DNA of 22,448 nucleotides, taken from DASRTE01 sp035316885. GTDB taxonomy: Bacteria; Actinomycetota; Actinomycetes; Jiangellales; Jiangellaceae. Under the pieces are notes generated by a model. The model searched no databases. It was not told the DNA's origin and worked only from the letters and a program-made list of their open reading frames with translations. Of the stretch, positions 20,941-22,448 are shown piece after piece. The translations under genes were made by a program, and so were the position numbers. The first letter of the stretch is position 1; each line of letters starts with the position of its first letter. The DNA is taken from positions 1 to 22,448 of the forward strand of contig DATHII010000312.1 in assembly GCA_035316885.1 (NCBI GenBank), given 5' to 3'.

Positions 20941-22392
20941 TCATTCGTCGAGTTGTGGGCCGACTCGTTCGTATCGGGGTCTGGTGTTGCGTCTGGGTGT
21001 GACCTCGGGGTCGATCCAGGGTGGGGGTGTGAATTCGGGGTGTCGGTCGGCGGCCATGATCACCTGCCAGCCGTGGTGGTGGATGACGCGGTGGTGGGCT
21101 GCGCAGAGCAGGACCAGGTTGTCCAGGTCGGTGGGTCCGCCGTCGGCCCAGTGCACGATGTGGTGGGCGATGCACCACTCGGGCGGCCTGGTGCACCCGG
21201 GGAAGGCGCAGCCGCGGTCGCGGGCGACCAGTGCGGTCCATTGGCCGGGTGTGACGGTGCGGGATTCCCGGCCGACATCCAGCGGGACGGAGGCGGCGTC
21301 GGTGATGACCCGGGTGATGCCGGCGTCGCAGCCGATGCGGCGGACCGCCGCCGCGGATAGTGGCCCGCCCCAGCCGAGCTCACCGGGCGCGGTGGGTGTC
21401 CATCCGCAGCCTGCGCCGAGCCCGGCGGCGGTGGAGCCGAACCGGCCGGCACCACGGTCGCCGTCGCCGGTCTGGTCGCCGGTGCGGGTGAGCAGGCTGT
21501 CCAGGGTGATGATGACGGCCAGGTGTGGCCGCACGCCGTGGCCGGCGGGTAGGTCGCCGCCGTCGAGGCTGCGGCGGGCCAGTTCGACCAGGGCGTCGGC
21601 GGTGCGCTGCCCGGCGGTGCGCGGGTCGCGTTCGCCGTCCGGTCCGGGGTTCGGCGCGGCCAACGAGTCCAGGGCGGCGCGGACCATGGCGGCGGATTCG
21701 GCGTCGAGCCGGCCGGACAGGCGGGTCGACCCGTCGCCAGTATCGGAGAGCCGCAACTCGCGACGCTGGAACGCCCGCTGCTCCCGCTCTGCCAATGTCT
21801 GTGTGTCCAGGGCGTGGATCAGGTGCCGGCCCAGGTGGCCGACGGTGACCGGGTCGTGCACGACCGCCCAGCCGGCCAGGTTCGACTCCGCGACCCGTTC
21901 CTGCTCGGTGCTCAACCCACCGGGCAACTCCACCATCGTGCGGGCGATCACCTCAGCGTGGTCGACCGATACCTCACCCGCGGCCAACGCGGCCGCCGTG
22001 GACGGCATCGACCCAGAGCCGGCCGTATTGCCGACGTTGGCCGCGTAGTCCACCGGCCCGTCGGGCGACTCGCCGACTCGAAGCCTGTTGGCCAGATCCA
22101 CGCGCATCTTCGCCTCACCGTGGCGCAGCCGCAGCCGGTGCTTGATCCATGCCGCGGTCGAGGTGGCTCCGAGGCGGCGGCCCAGATCGCGGGCGTCGGC
22201 CTCCCGCAGCAACCGCAATCCCATCGCCGCCTGCCGCGCCGCCAACACCTCGCAACGCGCTATTGTCGCGGCCAGATCATCATCGGACAGCGACCACACG
22301 TCCGCCGCCGTACCCGTGTCCAATGCCTCGCCCACAACGTCCAGCACGGCCACCACCGGATGACCGACCTGGGTAAGCGAGGTGTTATCCAT
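20941..22392 (-). CDS. DUF222 / HNH-endonuclease domain protein (13E12-like)
   Basis: Actinobacterial protein of 483 aa with a long DUF222 region (about 25-330) and a C-terminal HNH nuclease-like domain (395-442): CAFPGC, then CIAHHIVHWADGG, TDLDNLVLLC and HHRVIHHHGW, with paired cysteines for zinc and the HH/N/H residues in place. The family is multi-copy in many actinobacteria and related to the mycobacterial REP13E12 genes; its role is unproven. The frame is open to 22446, but ATG 22392 (MDNTSLTQVGH) is preferred because TATCCT (22400-22405, minus strand) lies 7 nt before it. No flanking repeats or attachment site are visible within the window; the upstream side is cut by the window end. 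Confidence 0.85.
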   Translation of the reverse strand: MDNTSLTQVGHPVVAVLDVVGEALDTGTAADVWSLSDDDLAATIARCEVLAARQAAMGLRLLREADARDLGRRLGATSTAAWIKHRLRLRHGEAKMRVDLANRLRVGESPDGPVDYAANVGNTAGSGSMPSTAAALAAGEVSVDHAEVIARTMVELPGGLSTEQERVAESNLAGWAVVHDPVTVGHLGRHLIHALDTQTLAEREQRAFQRRELRLSDTGDGSTRLSGRLDAESAAMVRAALDSLAAPNPGPDGERDPRTAGQRTADALVELARRSLDGGDLPAGHGVRPHLAVIITLDSLLTRTGDQTGDGDRGAGRFGSTAAGLGAGCGWTPTAPGELGWGGPLSAAAVRRIGCDAGITRVITDAASVPLDVGRESRTVTPGQWTALVARDRGCAFPGCTRPPEWCIAHHIVHWADGGPTDLDNLVLLCAAHHRVIHHHGWQVIMAADRHPEFTPPPWIDPEVTPRRNTRPRYERVGPQLDE

Positions 22393-22448
22393 ACCGCCGA
22401 GGATAGAAGCCGCCACCGACAATGGCGCATTCCCCGAAACCGTCACCG

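Noticed and set aside
20941..22392. DUF222/HNH gene as part of a homing or integrated mobile element
   Set aside because: No integrase, flanking repeats or insertion junction is visible in the window; the family is common as stand-alone chromosomal genes.

Overview
The window is a 22.4-kb piece of a high-GC, densely coding actinobacterial chromosome. The taxonomic markers are a bacterial proteasome activator (Bpa/PafE type), an actinobacterial DUF5926/SEC-C protein, a DUF222/HNH (13E12-type) protein, dominant GTG starts, and promoters of the TAnnnT type placed 6-8 nt in front of the start codon. Genus cannot be fixed from the sequence alone. Most genes are chromosomal housekeeping or envelope functions. 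No phage, plasmid, CRISPR, rRNA or tRNA gene was seen.

Layout. (1) 1-4488: two polytopic mannosyltransferase-like proteins (GT87 and PIG-V type, ATGA-coupled) converge on a FemX-like / alanine-racemase-like pair, which suggests cell-envelope polymer and peptidoglycan-precursor functions. (2) 4566-6527: a YceI gene is divergent from a MarR regulator with an inverted repeat inside the shared promoter, followed by an endonuclease-IV-like gene with all nine metal ligands. (3) 6672-8109: an RsbW-like HATPase and DUF5926. (4) 8257-10346: a solitary arginine deiminase divergent from a GT2 glycosyltransferase. (5) 10207-14359 (minus): larB, larC and a 760-residue exported/membrane protein, joined by ATGA overlaps. 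(6) 14407-17997: pheA, a palindromic repeat element, serS, an intact Cof-type HAD phosphatase coupled by GTGA, and a decayed second HAD gene. (7) 17994-22392: Bpa, a two-domain GNAT acetyltransferase with an in-frame TAG near its apparent N-terminus, a DUF3221-like lipoprotein, a Nudix hydrolase and a DUF222/HNH protein.

What stands out. Eleven gene starts follow one rule, a TAnnnT hexamer 6-8 nt before GTG or ATG, the signature of leaderless mRNAs; four other genes have ordinary Shine-Dalgarno sites. A palindromic repeat with a shared 22-nt core (one mismatch) occurs both after yceI and between pheA and serS. Two convergent pairs overlap by 140 and 68 bp. The 17.6-18.8 kb stretch carries two damaged genes. 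The least characterised gene is the 760-residue larBC-linked membrane protein with a degenerate alkaline-phosphatase-like exodomain. No clearly new multi-gene system is evident; the best candidates for novelty are that protein and the repeat family.
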